DNA of 64,000 nt from NCBI GenBank assembly GCA_020639135.1, contig JACKHE010000003.1, positions 372,001 through 436,000 of the forward strand, written 5' to 3'. This document shows positions 32,681 through 44,094 of this stretch, in pieces; the first letter of the stretch is position 1, and every line of letters starts with the position of its first letter. The notes under the pieces were generated by a model. It was not told the origin of the DNA, did no database searches, and worked only from the letters and a program-made list of their open reading frames with translations. The DNA is from Phycisphaeraceae bacterium. GTDB lineage: Bacteria > Planctomycetota > Phycisphaerae > Phycisphaerales > UBA1924. A program made the translations under genes and the position numbers.

Positions 32681-33655
32681 ATGGCCAACCTCACGCTCGT
32701 CCAGGCGATCAACCTCGCGCTCACCCAGGAGATGGAGGCCGACGAATCCGTCGTCCTCCTCGGTGAGGACGTCGGCCTCAACGGCGGCGTCTTCCGCGTC
32801 ACCGAAGGGCTCCAGCAGCGCTTCGGTGAGCACCGCGTCGTGGACACCCCGCTGGCCGAGTCCGGCATCATGGGCGCCGCCATCGGCCTCGCGATGAACG
32901 GCATCAAGTCCGTCCCCGAGATCCAGTTCGAGGGCTTCCTCGGGCCCGCTTACGACCAGCTCGTCAACCACGCCGCCCGCTACCGCTCCCGCTCCCGCGG
33001 CGCCATCACCGTCCCCATGACCGTCCGAGTCCCCGTCGGCGGCGGCATCCACGCGCCCGAGCTCCACAGCGACTCCCCCGAGGCGATCTACGCCCACACG
33101 CCGGGGCTCAAGGTCGTCATGCCCAGTTCCCCGTACGACGCCAAGGGCCTGCTCATCAGCGCCATCCGCGACCCCGACCCCGTCCTCTTCTTCGAACCCA
33201 AGCGCATCTACCGCGCCTTCCGCGAGGAAGTCCCCGAGGACGAGTACACCGTCCCCATCGGCAAGGCCAAGATCGTCGAGGAAGGGACCGATGTCACCGT
33301 CGTCACCTGGGGCGCCATGACCATCCAGTGCATCAACGCCATGGACAGCCTCCCCGAGGATCTCTCCGTCGAGCTCATCGACCTGAGAACCATCTACCCC
33401 ATCGACGTGGAAACCATCGTCGAATCCGTCAGCAAGACCGGCCGCTGCGTCGTCGCGCACGAGGCGCCGCTGACCGCAGGCCTGGGCGCCGAGATCTCCT
33501 CCCTCGTGCAGGAGCGCTGCTTCCTCCACCTCGAGGCCCCCGTCCAGCGCGTCACCGGCTTCGACACCTTCATGCCCTACTACAAGATGGAGCTCGACTA
33601 CCTCCCCGAAGCCCCCCGTGTCGCCGAGGCCATCGCCGCCTGCGCCGCGTACTGA
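32681..33655 (+). CDS. Branched-chain 2-oxoacid dehydrogenase E1 beta subunit
   Basis: A 324-residue transketolase-like E1 beta subunit. Family motifs: VVLLGEDVGLNGGVFRVTEG, VVDTPLAESGIMGAAIGLAM, GGGIHAPELHSDSPEAIYAH and the C-terminal RVTGFDTFMPYYKMELDYLP. It pairs with the preceding alpha subunit to form the decarboxylating E1 tetramer that reductively acylates E2 lipoate. The short 22-bp gap includes AAGGAACAAGCAGCG, a reasonable Shine-Dalgarno. Confidence 0.92.
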   Translation: MANLTLVQAINLALTQEMEADESVVLLGEDVGLNGGVFRVTEGLQQRFGEHRVVDTPLAESGIMGAAIGLAMNGIKSVPEIQFEGFLGPAYDQLVNHAARYRSRSRGAITVPMTVRVPVGGGIHAPELHSDSPEAIYAHTPGLKVVMPSSPYDAKGLLISAIRDPDPVLFFEPKRIYRAFREEVPEDEYTVPIGKAKIVEEGTDVTVVTWGAMTIQCINAMDSLPEDLSVELIDLRTIYPIDVETIVESVSKTGRCVVAHEAPLTAGLGAEISSLVQERCFLHLEAPVQRVTGFDTFMPYYKMELDYLPEAPRVAEAIAACAAY

Positions 33656-33707
33656 ACACCAACCACCGACGATCGCGCCCGCACCGGCGCCGCAAGGAAC
33701 TCCCACG

Positions 33708-35075
33708 ATGGGCCACGCCACCAGCTCCGACCCCAACATCTTCATCCTCCCCGACCTCGGCGAGGGCGTGCACGAAGCCGAGCTCATCGCCTGGAAGGTC
33801 GCCGTCGGCGACACCGTCGAGGAGCACCAGACACTCGCCGAGATGGAGACCGACAAGGCCCTCGTCGAGGTCCCCAGCCCCCGCGCCGGAGTCATCGCCA
33901 GCCTCAACGGCAGGGAAGGCGAGATCTGCAAGGTCGGCGACGTCCTCGTCACCTACGAAGGCGCCAGCAACGGCGCAGCGCCGTCCCCCAACGCCCGGGA
34001 TGAGCGCAGCGAATCCCGTGATTCTTCCGCTCTCCCAGAAGCAGAACGCGAGGACGCCGGAACCGTCGTCGGATCCGTCTCCAACGATCCCATCATGCCC
34101 TCCCAGGGCGGCAAGGCCCTCGCCACACCCGCCGTCCGCCGACTCGCGCGCGACCTCGGCGTCAACATCGACAGCATCGCCGGCACCGGCCTCGCCGGAA
34201 GAGTCACCGAAAAAGACGTCCGCGCCGCATCCAACGGAGCGCCAGGCGCCCCCGCCAGCGCTCCGCCCCCCTCTCCCTCCGGGAGAGGGCCGGGGAGAGG
34301 GGCGACTGCAACATTGGCGCCCAGCCAACCCGCGCCGACCTACTCCCCGCCACCGTCCCTCCCCGCCCCCGCCGCGGGCCAGACCCAGCGCATCCCCTTC
34401 CGAGGAACCCGCCGCACCATCGCCGCGCGCCTCCGACAGTCCATCGACACCGCCGTCCACTTCACCGTCATGGACGAGGCCGACGTCAGCGCCCTCGACG
34501 CACTCCGCAAACAGACCGCCGCGGCCTCCGGCGAGAGCGTCAGCTTCCTCCCCTTCGTCATCAGCGCCATCTGCCGCGCCGTGAAACACTTCCCCGCCCT
34601 CAACGCCACCGTTGACGAAGCGGCGCAGGAGATCCTCCGCCACCCCTCCGTCCACATGGGCATCGCCACCGACACCGAGCACGGATTGAACGTCCCCGTG
34701 ATCCCCGACGCCGACGCCCTCGGCGTCCTCGAGATCGGCCGCCACGTCGCCCAACTCGCGCAGATGGCCCGCGACCGCTCCATCCCCCGCGAGCGCCTCA
34801 TGGGCTCGACGATCACCATCAGCAACGTCGGCTCCTACGCCGGCCGCTTCGCGACGCCGGTGATCAACATCCCCGAGGTCGCCATCCTCGCCGTCGGCCG
34901 CGTCCGCGAGGGCGTCGTCGTCCGCAACGGCGGCCTGCACGTCGGCAAGCTCATGCCGCTCAGCCTCGCCTGCGACCACCGCGTCGTGGACGGCGCCGAG
35001 GCCGCCCGCTGCCTCGCGCTGATCGTCGAGCTGCTCCAGAGCCCCGAGCAACTCCTCGCCCCCGCGCGCCGCTGA
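33708..35075 (+). CDS. Dihydrolipoamide acyltransferase E2, with two palindromes inside the linker
   Basis: A 455-residue E2 core of the complex: lipoyl domain (residues about 10-85, lipoyl-lysine in EMETDKALVEV), peripheral subunit-binding domain (TPAVRRLARDLGVNIDSIAG) and catalytic acyltransferase domain with the active-site motif DHRVVDG. The two flexible linkers each hold a palindromic element in frame: residues about 95-105 (family D, NARDERSESRD) and residues 187-198 (family E, PPSPSGRGPGRG). Linkers tolerate such insertions, which explains why the protein survives them. Confidence 0.92.
   Translation: MGHATSSDPNIFILPDLGEGVHEAELIAWKVAVGDTVEEHQTLAEMETDKALVEVPSPRAGVIASLNGREGEICKVGDVLVTYEGASNGAAPSPNARDERSESRDSSALPEAEREDAGTVVGSVSNDPIMPSQGGKALATPAVRRLARDLGVNIDSIAGTGLAGRVTEKDVRAASNGAPGAPASAPPPSPSGRGPGRGATATLAPSQPAPTYSPPPSLPAPAAGQTQRIPFRGTRRTIAARLRQSIDTAVHFTVMDEADVSALDALRKQTAAASGESVSFLPFVISAICRAVKHFPALNATVDEAAQEILRHPSVHMGIATDTEHGLNVPVIPDADALGVLEIGRHVAQLAQMARDRSIPRERLMGSTITISNVGSYAGRFATPVINIPEVAILAVGRVREGVVVRNGGLHVGKLMPLSLACDHRVVDGAEAARCLALIVELLQSPEQLLAPARR
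33991..34023 (+). repeat. Family D palindrome inside the E2 coding region
   Basis: Encodes part of the linker after the lipoyl domain (NARDERSESRDS). Sequence ACGCCCGGGATGAGCGCAGC followed by GAATCCCGTG, matching intergenic copies at 35139 and 45614. Confidence 0.8.
34266..34302 (+). repeat. Family E palindrome inside the E2 coding region
   Basis: Matches the left repeat of the DUF559 cassette (24213-24249) in 36 of 37 bases and encodes the linker peptide PPSPSGRGPGRG. Confidence 0.85.
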
Positions 35076-35084
35076 TTGATCCCC

Positions 35085-35117
35085 GTGCCACGACCCAGCT
35101 CCGCTGGGTCGTGCTTC
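35085..35117. repeat. Family A palindrome (GACCCAGC stem)
   Basis: Head CCGTGC then arms CACGACCCAGC and GCTGGGTCGTG around TCC. It has the same head as the RAYT-linked element at 10142 with a different stem. Copies at 39022, 40177 and 40363. Confidence 0.8.
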
Positions 35118-35187
35118 TTCAAGACGACAAGGGTCACCACGCCCGGGATGAGCGCAGCGAATCCCAGGATCTCAATCTCACGAATCC

Positions 35188-35223
35188 AAAAAACAAAGCG
35201 CCGATCCCCCCAGATCGGCGCTT
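35188..35223 (-). terminator. Strong intrinsic terminator on the minus strand
   Basis: Minus strand: AAGCGCCGATC hairpin with GATCGGCGCTT (11 bp, loop of six) followed by TTTGTTTTTTGG. No annotated minus-strand gene ends nearby; the closest ends at 35633. It therefore most likely terminates a non-coding transcript from 35224 upward. Confidence 0.7.
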
Positions 35224-35225
35224 CG

Positions 35226-35470
35226 GGACGACGCTCGGTCGTCCAGCGTGATGGTCGAGGCAGAGTCGGACGCTCCGTCTCTCTTGTGCGCCAGTAGCGC
35301 TGTTGCCGTGGTCGGCCGGTGCGTCGCCGCCGACCATCACGCCCACCCCACCATGGCCCCGGGGCCAGCCGACCCCGAGGCGAAGAAGTTGAACCAACTC
35401 GTGTTCCCCGGCGCCCTCACAACCGGCGCCGCCTGTCCGAAACTTGCAACACGATCATGCGCTCTCATCA
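35226..35470 (-). ncRNA. Candidate structured non-coding RNA
   Basis: On the minus strand, upstream of the terminator: a 7-bp hairpin GGACGAC/GTCGTCC (35226-35244), then a multi-branch domain closed by a perfect 12-bp stem (35331-35342 with 35246-35257, GCGTGATGGTCG) containing at least two inner hairpins. Further hairpins (AGTTGGTTCAACT, GGGGTCGGCTGGCCCC, GGCGCC pair) continue to about 35470. It has no credible ORF. It does not resemble tmRNA, RNase P, SRP or 6S RNA as far as I can tell. The 5' end is a guess. Confidence 0.4.
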
Positions 35471-35632
35471 GCGCAACGCCAACGAAAAATCCGCGCATTC
35501 CGCGCACACCGATCGTTCCGGGAAATCTCCCGGCCCGATAGCCTCGACCCGCTCACGTCCGAGAGCGCGCCCGTGAACAACGCCGGCCCCTCGGGACCGG
35601 CGTTGCCGTGTCAATCACAAGTTGTTGTCCGC

Positions 35633-36349
35633 TCAGCGGCGCCGACGAGTGCCCGCGATCAGCCCGCCGCCGACCAGCAGCATCCCGGCCCCCGGCGCCG
35701 GGATCAGCTCGCCCACGAACAGGAAGTCGTGCGTCGAGCCCGAAAGCGTATCCGTCTCGTGCCACCCGCGCCCGACCCACGTCGTCAGCGGATCGAACTC
35801 CGGGTGCCCGCCCAGCCGGTGCCCGTCGTTCTTGAAGACGAAGATCGGCCCGCCCTCGGTGACCCGGCCGAAGAAGTTGAAGACCGTCCCGCTGGTGAGG
35901 TTCGCGTTGCCGGGCAGCACCGTCAGCGTGCCGCTGTTCATCGGGTCCTCCGAGTTCACCACCCAGCCGGACCCGTCCGCCATGACGCTCACCGCATAGG
36001 TGTAGTCCAGCGCGAAGGCGCCCTCGCCGTAGCCGTAGCCCGATCCCGTGTCCACACCGCCGTACAGCGTCCCGACGATGTCGATCGTCAGGCCGCCCAC
36101 GCCGTCGTCCGTCACCGTCAGCGTCGAATCGCCGAAGTGATCCATCGAGAACGACGTGACGCCGCCCGTGCCGCCAACCTCCGTGAACAGATCATCGAAC
36201 CGCAGCCCGTACGGCGGCGGGTTCACGTCGCCGTCGGGATGATCCGACAGCGCAAAGACGGTCTGCGTGACTCCCGCCTGCGCCGCGCCGCAGAGCAGCA
36301 TCGCTCCGGACACGGCTGCAAGCGCCAGAAAGCGCTTGTGCACATTCAT
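35633..36349 (-). CDS. Secreted protein with PEP-CTERM-like tail
   Basis: A 238-residue protein with signal peptide (MNVHKRFLALAAVSGAMLLC, then GAAQA) and the sorting tail PAPGAGMLLVGGGLIAGTRR ending in RRR. The body is beta-rich, with DYTYAVSVMADGSGWVVNSE and repeated glycine-rich loops; no catalytic motif is seen. The start has GAGGAG and GAGAA upstream. It is divergent from asnS across a 318-bp gap. Same tail class as the three proteins at 11.5-13.9 kb. Confidence 0.8.
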   Translation of the reverse strand: MNVHKRFLALAAVSGAMLLCGAAQAGVTQTVFALSDHPDGDVNPPPYGLRFDDLFTEVGGTGGVTSFSMDHFGDSTLTVTDDGVGGLTIDIVGTLYGGVDTGSGYGYGEGAFALDYTYAVSVMADGSGWVVNSEDPMNSGTLTVLPGNANLTSGTVFNFFGRVTEGGPIFVFKNDGHRLGGHPEFDPLTTWVGRGWHETDTLSGSTHDFLFVGELIPAPGAGMLLVGGGLIAGTRRRR

Positions 36350-36667
36350 GTTGTTCTCTTCTCCTCCAGACGACGCGCCCTTCCACAAGCGCGCCGACCC
36401 CGGCCTGCGCCGGTCGTGTTTCTTGCTCGTCGTACCCCTGCCGCCAATCCGCGCGATCGGCGCCACCCACAGAAGCCGGACAACCCGATCATCCCGCACA
36501 ACCCGCATATTGCCTAGCAGAATCCCGGATTCCTGACGAAAATTTCACACATGCCCGGCCCCGACCCTCCCCCGGGACACGTCAGTGTCGCTATCGGACC
36601 GGGGAATCCCCGGCTACGATCGTGCTCAACCCCCCCTGACAACCCTCCCAACGGAGACCCCGCAAAG
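36350..36667. promoter_or_regulatory. 318-bp divergent intergenic region before asnS
   Basis: No gene or repeat family recognised. TACGAT at about 36616 could be a -10 box for asnS, 50 bp before its ATG, and ACGGAGACCCCGCAAAG supplies a GGAG Shine-Dalgarno. A stretch AAAATTTCACA at about 36539 is the most AT-rich part. Confidence 0.4.
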
Positions 36668-38062
<1,395 letters not shown>

Positions 38063-38070
38063 CCCCGGTG

Positions 38071-38098
38071 CCGTGGTATCGCGCTTCGCGATGCCGCG
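38071..38098. repeat. Dispersed palindrome, family B
   Basis: CCGTGGTATCGCG and CGCGATGCCGCG around CTT, 9 bp after the asnS stop. It could also act as a transcript-stabilising hairpin between asnS and the dehydrogenase gene. Confidence 0.75.
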
Positions 38099-38137
38099 AC
38101 TACAGTTCTCAACATTCCGATCCAAGAGATTCAACCA

Positions 38138-39004
38138 ATGCCCAAACAAATCAAATCCCTCGCCGTCCTCGGCGCCGGCCAGATGGGCGGCGGCATCGCC
38201 CAGATCGCCGCCCAGGCTGGCATCGACGTCACCGTCTACGACACCTGGGCCGAAGGCATCGACCGATGCAAGGCGCTCCGCGCCAAACTCTGGTCCCGCG
38301 CCGTCGAGAAGGGCAAGATGACCCAGGACGACGCCTCCACCGCCGGCGCGCGCATCCACTACACCCAGGACCTCGAAGCTGTAGCCGGCGCCGACTGGGT
38401 CGTCGAGGCCGTCGTCGAGGACATGGCCGTCAAGGCCGACCTCTTCGGCAGGCTCGCCAAGATGTTCACCGATGACAGCGTCGTCCTCGCGACCAACACC
38501 TCCAGCATCAGCATCACCGAGATCGCCACGACCGCCGGCGCCGCCGCCCACCGCGTCGTCGGCATGCACTTCTTCAACCCCGTCCCCGTCATGAAGCTCG
38601 TCGAGGTCATCAAGGGCCTCCAGACGAGTGACGACGTCGTCGCGCGCACCTTCGCCCTCGCCGAGCGCCTCGGCAAGACGCCCCTCAAGGCCAACGACCG
38701 CGCCGGCTTCGTCAGCAACCGCGTCCTCATGCCCATGATCAACGAGGCCTTCTACGCCCTCATGGAGGGCGTCGCCGAGCCCGAGGCCATCGACGGCATC
38801 ATGATGCTCGGCTGCGCCCACCCCATGGGCCCCCTGCGCCTCGCCGACTTCATCGGCCTCGACACCTGCGTCAACATCATGAACGTCCTCGCCGACGGCC
38901 TCAACAACGACCGCTACCGCGCCTGCCCGCTCCTCAAGCAGTACGTCGCAGCTGGCCGCCTCGGAGACAAGACCAAGCTGGGCGTCTACGACTACAACAA
39001 GTGA
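38138..39004 (+). CDS. 3-hydroxybutyryl-CoA dehydrogenase
   Basis: A 288-residue NAD-dependent 3-hydroxyacyl-CoA dehydrogenase. Rossmann motif AVLGAGQMGGGIAQIAAQAG at the N-terminus; catalytic His in HFFNPVPVMKLVEVIKG; C-terminal helical dimer domain with GPLRLADFIGLDTC. It oxidises (S)-3-hydroxybutyryl-CoA to acetoacetyl-CoA in short-chain beta-oxidation, or the reverse. It lies 1.5 kb before an acyl-CoA mutase with isobutyryl-CoA mutase features, so a route from valine through butyryl-CoA is plausible. Confidence 0.92.
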   Translation: MPKQIKSLAVLGAGQMGGGIAQIAAQAGIDVTVYDTWAEGIDRCKALRAKLWSRAVEKGKMTQDDASTAGARIHYTQDLEAVAGADWVVEAVVEDMAVKADLFGRLAKMFTDDSVVLATNTSSISITEIATTAGAAAHRVVGMHFFNPVPVMKLVEVIKGLQTSDDVVARTFALAERLGKTPLKANDRAGFVSNRVLMPMINEAFYALMEGVAEPEAIDGIMMLGCAHPMGPLRLADFIGLDTCVNIMNVLADGLNNDRYRACPLLKQYVAAGRLGDKTKLGVYDYNK

Positions 39005-39310
39005 CCCGTGTCACAACCCTCGTGCCACGACCCAGCTCCGCTGGGTCGTGCTTCGCACCCTGACATCATTTCCATAAATGGACGCCGAGCCTGAGCGATG
39101 CGAAGGCTCGGACATCTCCACCCCCGCCCACGCCAGGGATGAGCAGCACGAATCCCAGGATCCCACCTCCCCCCTCCGGGTGAGGGGGCTCAAGAAAACC
39201 CCAGCGCAGCAGGGAATTCTCATCACATCAAATTAAGTTGGCATCGTCCGCAATCTGAAGTTACGATCGCCCCGCCGGTCACGCGCCACGACGACCGGGA
39301 AAGGGCGGTC
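39005..39310. repeat. 306-bp gap filled with palindromes (families A, C, D, E-like)
   Basis: Family A at 39022-39054, family C at 39079-39113, family D at 39130-39163 and an E-like CCTCCCCCCTCCGGGTGAGG at about 39168-39187. All four are in one gap, end to end with short spacers. The last 100 bp before the next ATG contain nothing else I can identify. Confidence 0.7.
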
Positions 39311-40153
39311 ATGATGAACATGCTCAAGTGGTACGTTGCGGGGACAGTGGGGGGGCTCCTCGGCGCCGTCGTCTGGGCGCTCGTGTACCACTACGCCGAC
39401 TTCGAGGTCGGATGGATCGCCTGGGGCATCGGCGCCCTCGCCGGCCTCGGCGTCCGCGCCGCCGCGCAGAACGCCTCGGGCGGCGGCCCCGGCATCGCCG
39501 CCGTCGCCGCGGCTGTGCTCTGCCTGCTCGTCGGCAAGTTCGGCGGCCTCTACCTCGACATCAACGAGGCGATCGGCCAGAACGGCGGCGACAACAGCAC
39601 GGAGTTCCTCACCAGCATCATCGCCGACGACATCGTCGCGCAGCGCCTGAGCTCCGGTCAGCCCATGAACTGGCCCGCCGACGTGGACGCGCGCTACGCC
39701 GCGGTGCGCGAAGACTACCCGCGGGACGTCTGGACCGAAGCCCGAGCCCGTCTCGAGGCCTACTCCGACGAGGACCGCGCCCGGTTCACCGAAACCCCCT
39801 CCCTCCTGCTCGGCGAGGAGTACGTCATCTCCTGGATCGCCGACGAACAGATCGCCATGCGCGAAGCCGCCGGCGAAACCTACCACTGGCCCGCCGGCGT
39901 CGAGCCCTACGAGGGCAGGTGGAAGAAGGACTACAGCGCCGACATCTGGGACGACGCCGTCGCCATCTGGGACGGCATGTCCGAGAGCCAGCGCATCGCG
40001 TACCGCAGCCAGATCGACTACGACGCGCACCCCAGCCCCCTCGCGCTCTCCCTCGCGTTCTTCACCGACACGCTGAGCATCGCCGACCTCCTCTGGTTCG
40101 GCCTCGCCATGGTCATCGCCTACAAGCTCGCCGCCAGCGACATCGAGGACTGA
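39311..40153 (+). CDS. Hypothetical membrane protein
   Basis: A 280-residue protein, unrecognised. N-terminal helices: YVAGTVGGLLGAVVWALVYH, GWIAWGIGALAGLGVRAAA and AAVAAAVLCLLVGKFGGLYL; then a roughly 150-residue soluble tract with repeating motifs (EDYPRDVWTEARARLEAYSD and WKKDYSADIWDDAVAIWDGM); and a final helix FGLAMVIAYKLAA. The two WxxxxSxDxWDDA-like units look like an internal duplication. The ATG at 39311 follows AAAGGGCGGTC. Confidence 0.7.
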   Translation: MMNMLKWYVAGTVGGLLGAVVWALVYHYADFEVGWIAWGIGALAGLGVRAAAQNASGGGPGIAAVAAAVLCLLVGKFGGLYLDINEAIGQNGGDNSTEFLTSIIADDIVAQRLSSGQPMNWPADVDARYAAVREDYPRDVWTEARARLEAYSDEDRARFTETPSLLLGEEYVISWIADEQIAMREAAGETYHWPAGVEPYEGRWKKDYSADIWDDAVAIWDGMSESQRIAYRSQIDYDAHPSPLALSLAFFTDTLSIADLLWFGLAMVIAYKLAASDIED

Positions 40154-40483
40154 CCGCGACCACACCACAACCCCCCGTGCCACGACCCAGCTCCGCTGGG
40201 TCGTGCTTCACACCCCCGACATCATTCCCAGTTTGAACCCCGAGTCTGAGCAAAGCGACGGCTCGGACATCTCCGCGCCCGCCCACGCCCGGGATGAGGC
40301 CCCGCGAATCCCGGGATCGATCCCACACACATCACCAGACAGCGCCAGCCACAACACCCCCCGTGCCACGACCCGGCTCCGCTAGGTCGTGCTGCAAACC
40401 CCCGCAGTCCCCGCCTCCCCGGGGACACCCCCGCCACGAAGTCCCCCGGGCTGTCGCCGCGCCCCGACGACTACAATCCCCCC
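40154..40483. repeat. 330-bp gap with palindromes (A, C, D, A) before the mutase gene
   Basis: Family A at 40177-40209, family C at 40239-40271, family D at 40284-40320, and a second family A at 40363-40395 with a CGG/CTA stem variant. The order mirrors the 39005-39310 gap, so one gap may have been copied from the other. Confidence 0.7.
40472..40483 (+). promoter_or_regulatory. -10-like box directly before the mutase ATG
   Basis: TACAAT, CCCCCC, ATG: identical layout to prpB (15029). This suggests a leaderless start. Confidence 0.5.
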
Positions 40484-42223
<1,740 letters not shown>

Positions 42224-42277
42224 TATAATCAGATTAGTTATTAATTAGATGTGCGTCACTGTTATTGAGATGTCGCT
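42224..42277 (+). promoter_or_regulatory. AT-rich promoter-like region before the nuclease-like gene
   Basis: TATAAT at 42224-42229 starts one base after the mutase stop codon, followed by AT-rich sequence (TTAGTTATTAATTAGATG) up to the ATG at 42278. Base composition changes sharply exactly here, marking the left edge of an acquired segment. Confidence 0.5.
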
Positions 42278-43621
42278 ATGGAATCAATTGACGCCTTGTT
42301 GGCATTGATAAAAAACGGCTTTACCTATCGACCGACGGATCCGCCGTTAATTGAGAGCATAGTTACTTCGCTGAATACCAAGCGCACTGCAACAGCTCAG
42401 TTAGTGCGAAGCCGCGTTAAATTTGTAAATAAAGTAGAACTTGTTCTGGTATTTAATAAAAAAAGCTATCTAGCATATGCGTGCGCAGTTCGTCCAGGCC
42501 GGGGATCTACCGGTCTTGCAGGCGCAAGATTGTTTCTACCCGTATCGTTGAATATTCCTGTGAGCCAAATTCGTGAAGGATTGCCGATCGAATTGCGAGA
42601 TGATTTTGATAATTTAGTGCTTTCTCGGTCAGCAAGTCGACCCCGAACGGATCTTTGGGTAGCGATTTTGAAAGCTGCACATGGTGCAGCAGGAGAATCG
42701 CAGCAGGAATTCGAACAACTTTTGCGATTGATTGCGACGCCAGTATTGGACATTGAGGTGCCTGGGGCAAGCGCAGTGTTGGCGCAGCGAGACCAACTCG
42801 GCATCGCACTCGATATTGCCGAAATAGATGGCGGTGATATTTTGCCCCAAGCTCAAGGTGTTGTTGGACGCCTAAGTGATTTAGGTTCTCTTGCGCAGAT
42901 AATCAACCAAAGGCCGTTGGAAGAGCCGGCTATTTTTCAAGATTCTCGGCAGTGGCCAGGGTTCGATGCAATAGATGCGACGACCGATTCGGCTAGATTT
43001 CAATCCGAATCAACCACGCTTGATGTATTTGTTACGCATCGCCAATCGTTTGAGCGACAGCATGGTTCAGATTTGTTATATTATAATCATAAATATGAAT
43101 CGTTGGTGTTGGTTCAGTACAAAATGTATGACGCAAATGGCGAGTTTCGGCCGGATAGCCAGTCGAGAGACGAAGAAAATCGACTTGGTGATTTTCGATC
43201 TTTCTGTGACATCGATCCATCAATTTCGAGGCCAATCAGTGATTATCGATTGGGCGTAGAATCATGTTATTTTAAAATGTTAAAAAGGCAGTCAATCGAC
43301 ACTCGCACCGATCAATTGGTTTGGGGTCAATACATTCCATTGTGGCTTTGGGAGGGTCTGTGGGGTGATGATGTTACAAGTGGACCAAGGGGAGGGAGGG
43401 TATTGTGTTGCAACAAAGTTCCAAGGCATATGTGTAGAACATCATTTGTTGGCCTAGTATCCAATGGCTGGATAGGAACTCACGCGATTGATGCTAGAAG
43501 GGTTTTTAACTACATTAAAGATCGTGCCGAAGATGGGGCGTCGGTAATGATGGCTGTTTCTTCATCTGTTGATAATGATGATGGCGATAGAAGTGATGAT
43601 GAAGCACGGCTTGATAATTAA
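42278..43621 (+). CDS. AT-rich gene, putative PD-(D/E)XK-type nuclease protein
   Basis: A 447-residue protein of unknown family in an AT-rich island, foreign to the surrounding codon use. Around residues 262-283 it reads HGSDLLYYNHKYESLVLVQY followed by K: Asp265 and Gln280-x-Lys282 on a strand match the core of PD-(D/E)XK nucleases of the QxK type (as in Mrr-like restriction enzymes). The N-terminal 180 residues carry no motif I know. It stands alone between two host genes, as single-gene defence or restriction factors often do. The nuclease assignment is an inference from a short motif. Confidence 0.55.
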   Translation: MESIDALLALIKNGFTYRPTDPPLIESIVTSLNTKRTATAQLVRSRVKFVNKVELVLVFNKKSYLAYACAVRPGRGSTGLAGARLFLPVSLNIPVSQIREGLPIELRDDFDNLVLSRSASRPRTDLWVAILKAAHGAAGESQQEFEQLLRLIATPVLDIEVPGASAVLAQRDQLGIALDIAEIDGGDILPQAQGVVGRLSDLGSLAQIINQRPLEEPAIFQDSRQWPGFDAIDATTDSARFQSESTTLDVFVTHRQSFERQHGSDLLYYNHKYESLVLVQYKMYDANGEFRPDSQSRDEENRLGDFRSFCDIDPSISRPISDYRLGVESCYFKMLKRQSIDTRTDQLVWGQYIPLWLWEGLWGDDVTSGPRGGRVLCCNKVPRHMCRTSFVGLVSNGWIGTHAIDARRVFNYIKDRAEDGASVMMAVSSSVDNDDGDRSDDEARLDN

Positions 43622-43633
43622 CACATCGACGCC

Positions 43634-44032
43634 ATGACCACCCTCGCCTGCTGCGCCGACCTCATGTTCGCCTCCCGCATCGGCGCCGAGGCCCGCGCCA
43701 TCGCCGCCCCCATCCGCTTCGCCAGATCCCCCGACAAACTCGCCGAGATCCTCGCCGAAGCCGAACGAATCCCCCTCGCCCTCATCGACATGGCGATCGA
43801 CACCCTCGACCCCGCCGCCGCCATCGCGCAGATCAAGCAGGCCCACCCGACCGCCCGCCTGATCGCGTTCTTTTCCCACGTGGACGCCGAAAAGAAGCAG
43901 ACCGCCCACCGCGCCGGCGCCGAGACGATGACCCGCTCCCAGTTCGTCCAGCAACTCCCCACCCTCCTCCGCGAGGCCCTCGTCGCTCCCTCTCCCCTTG
44001 AGGGAGAGGGCCGGGGTGAGGGGTCCGCATAG
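43634..44032 (+). CDS. Receiver-like small protein with repeat-encoded C-terminus
   Basis: A 132-residue protein with a receiver-like (CheY) or receiver-derived fold: hydrophobic strands IPLALIDMAIDTLDPAAAIA and ARLIAFFSHVDAEKKQTAHR, then GAETMTRSQFVQQLPTLL; the usual phospho-acceptor region is LIDMAID. The last residues, about SPLEGEGRGEGSA, are encoded by a family E palindrome (43988-44023), so the original stop was probably lost when the element inserted. Family assignment moderate. Confidence 0.65.
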   Translation: MTTLACCADLMFASRIGAEARAIAAPIRFARSPDKLAEILAEAERIPLALIDMAIDTLDPAAAIAQIKQAHPTARLIAFFSHVDAEKKQTAHRAGAETMTRSQFVQQLPTLLREALVAPSPLEGEGRGEGSA

Positions 44033-44094
44033 CCTCGCGCAGCGAGGCTTGAATCCGCCCCCCTCTCCCTCTGGGAGAGGGCCGGGGAGAGGGG
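43988..44094. repeat. Two family E palindromes, the first inside a coding region
   Basis: First copy at 43988-44023 overlaps the end of the receiver-like gene. Second copy at 44058-44094 is identical to the left repeat of the DUF559 cassette. Short CGCGCAGCG hairpins follow each copy, as in the tandem array at 54321. Confidence 0.85.

Larger units (their letters stand above)
35076..35632. other. 557-bp intergenic region: palindromes and possible structured RNA
   Basis: It holds a family A palindrome (35085-35117, arms CACGACCCAGC/GCTGGGTCGTG), a family D palindrome (35139-35172), a minus-strand intrinsic terminator (35188-35223), a potential structured RNA upstream of that terminator, and a GC hairpin at 35579-35604 (AACGCCGG/CCGGCGTT) after the secreted-protein gene. 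A 43-codon minus-strand ORF at about 35340-35470 has no ribosome-binding site and I do not call it. Confidence 0.55.

Noticed and set aside
35340..35470. 43-codon minus-strand ORF in the intergenic region
   Set aside because: No ribosome-binding site, and the DNA is explained better by base-paired RNA structure.
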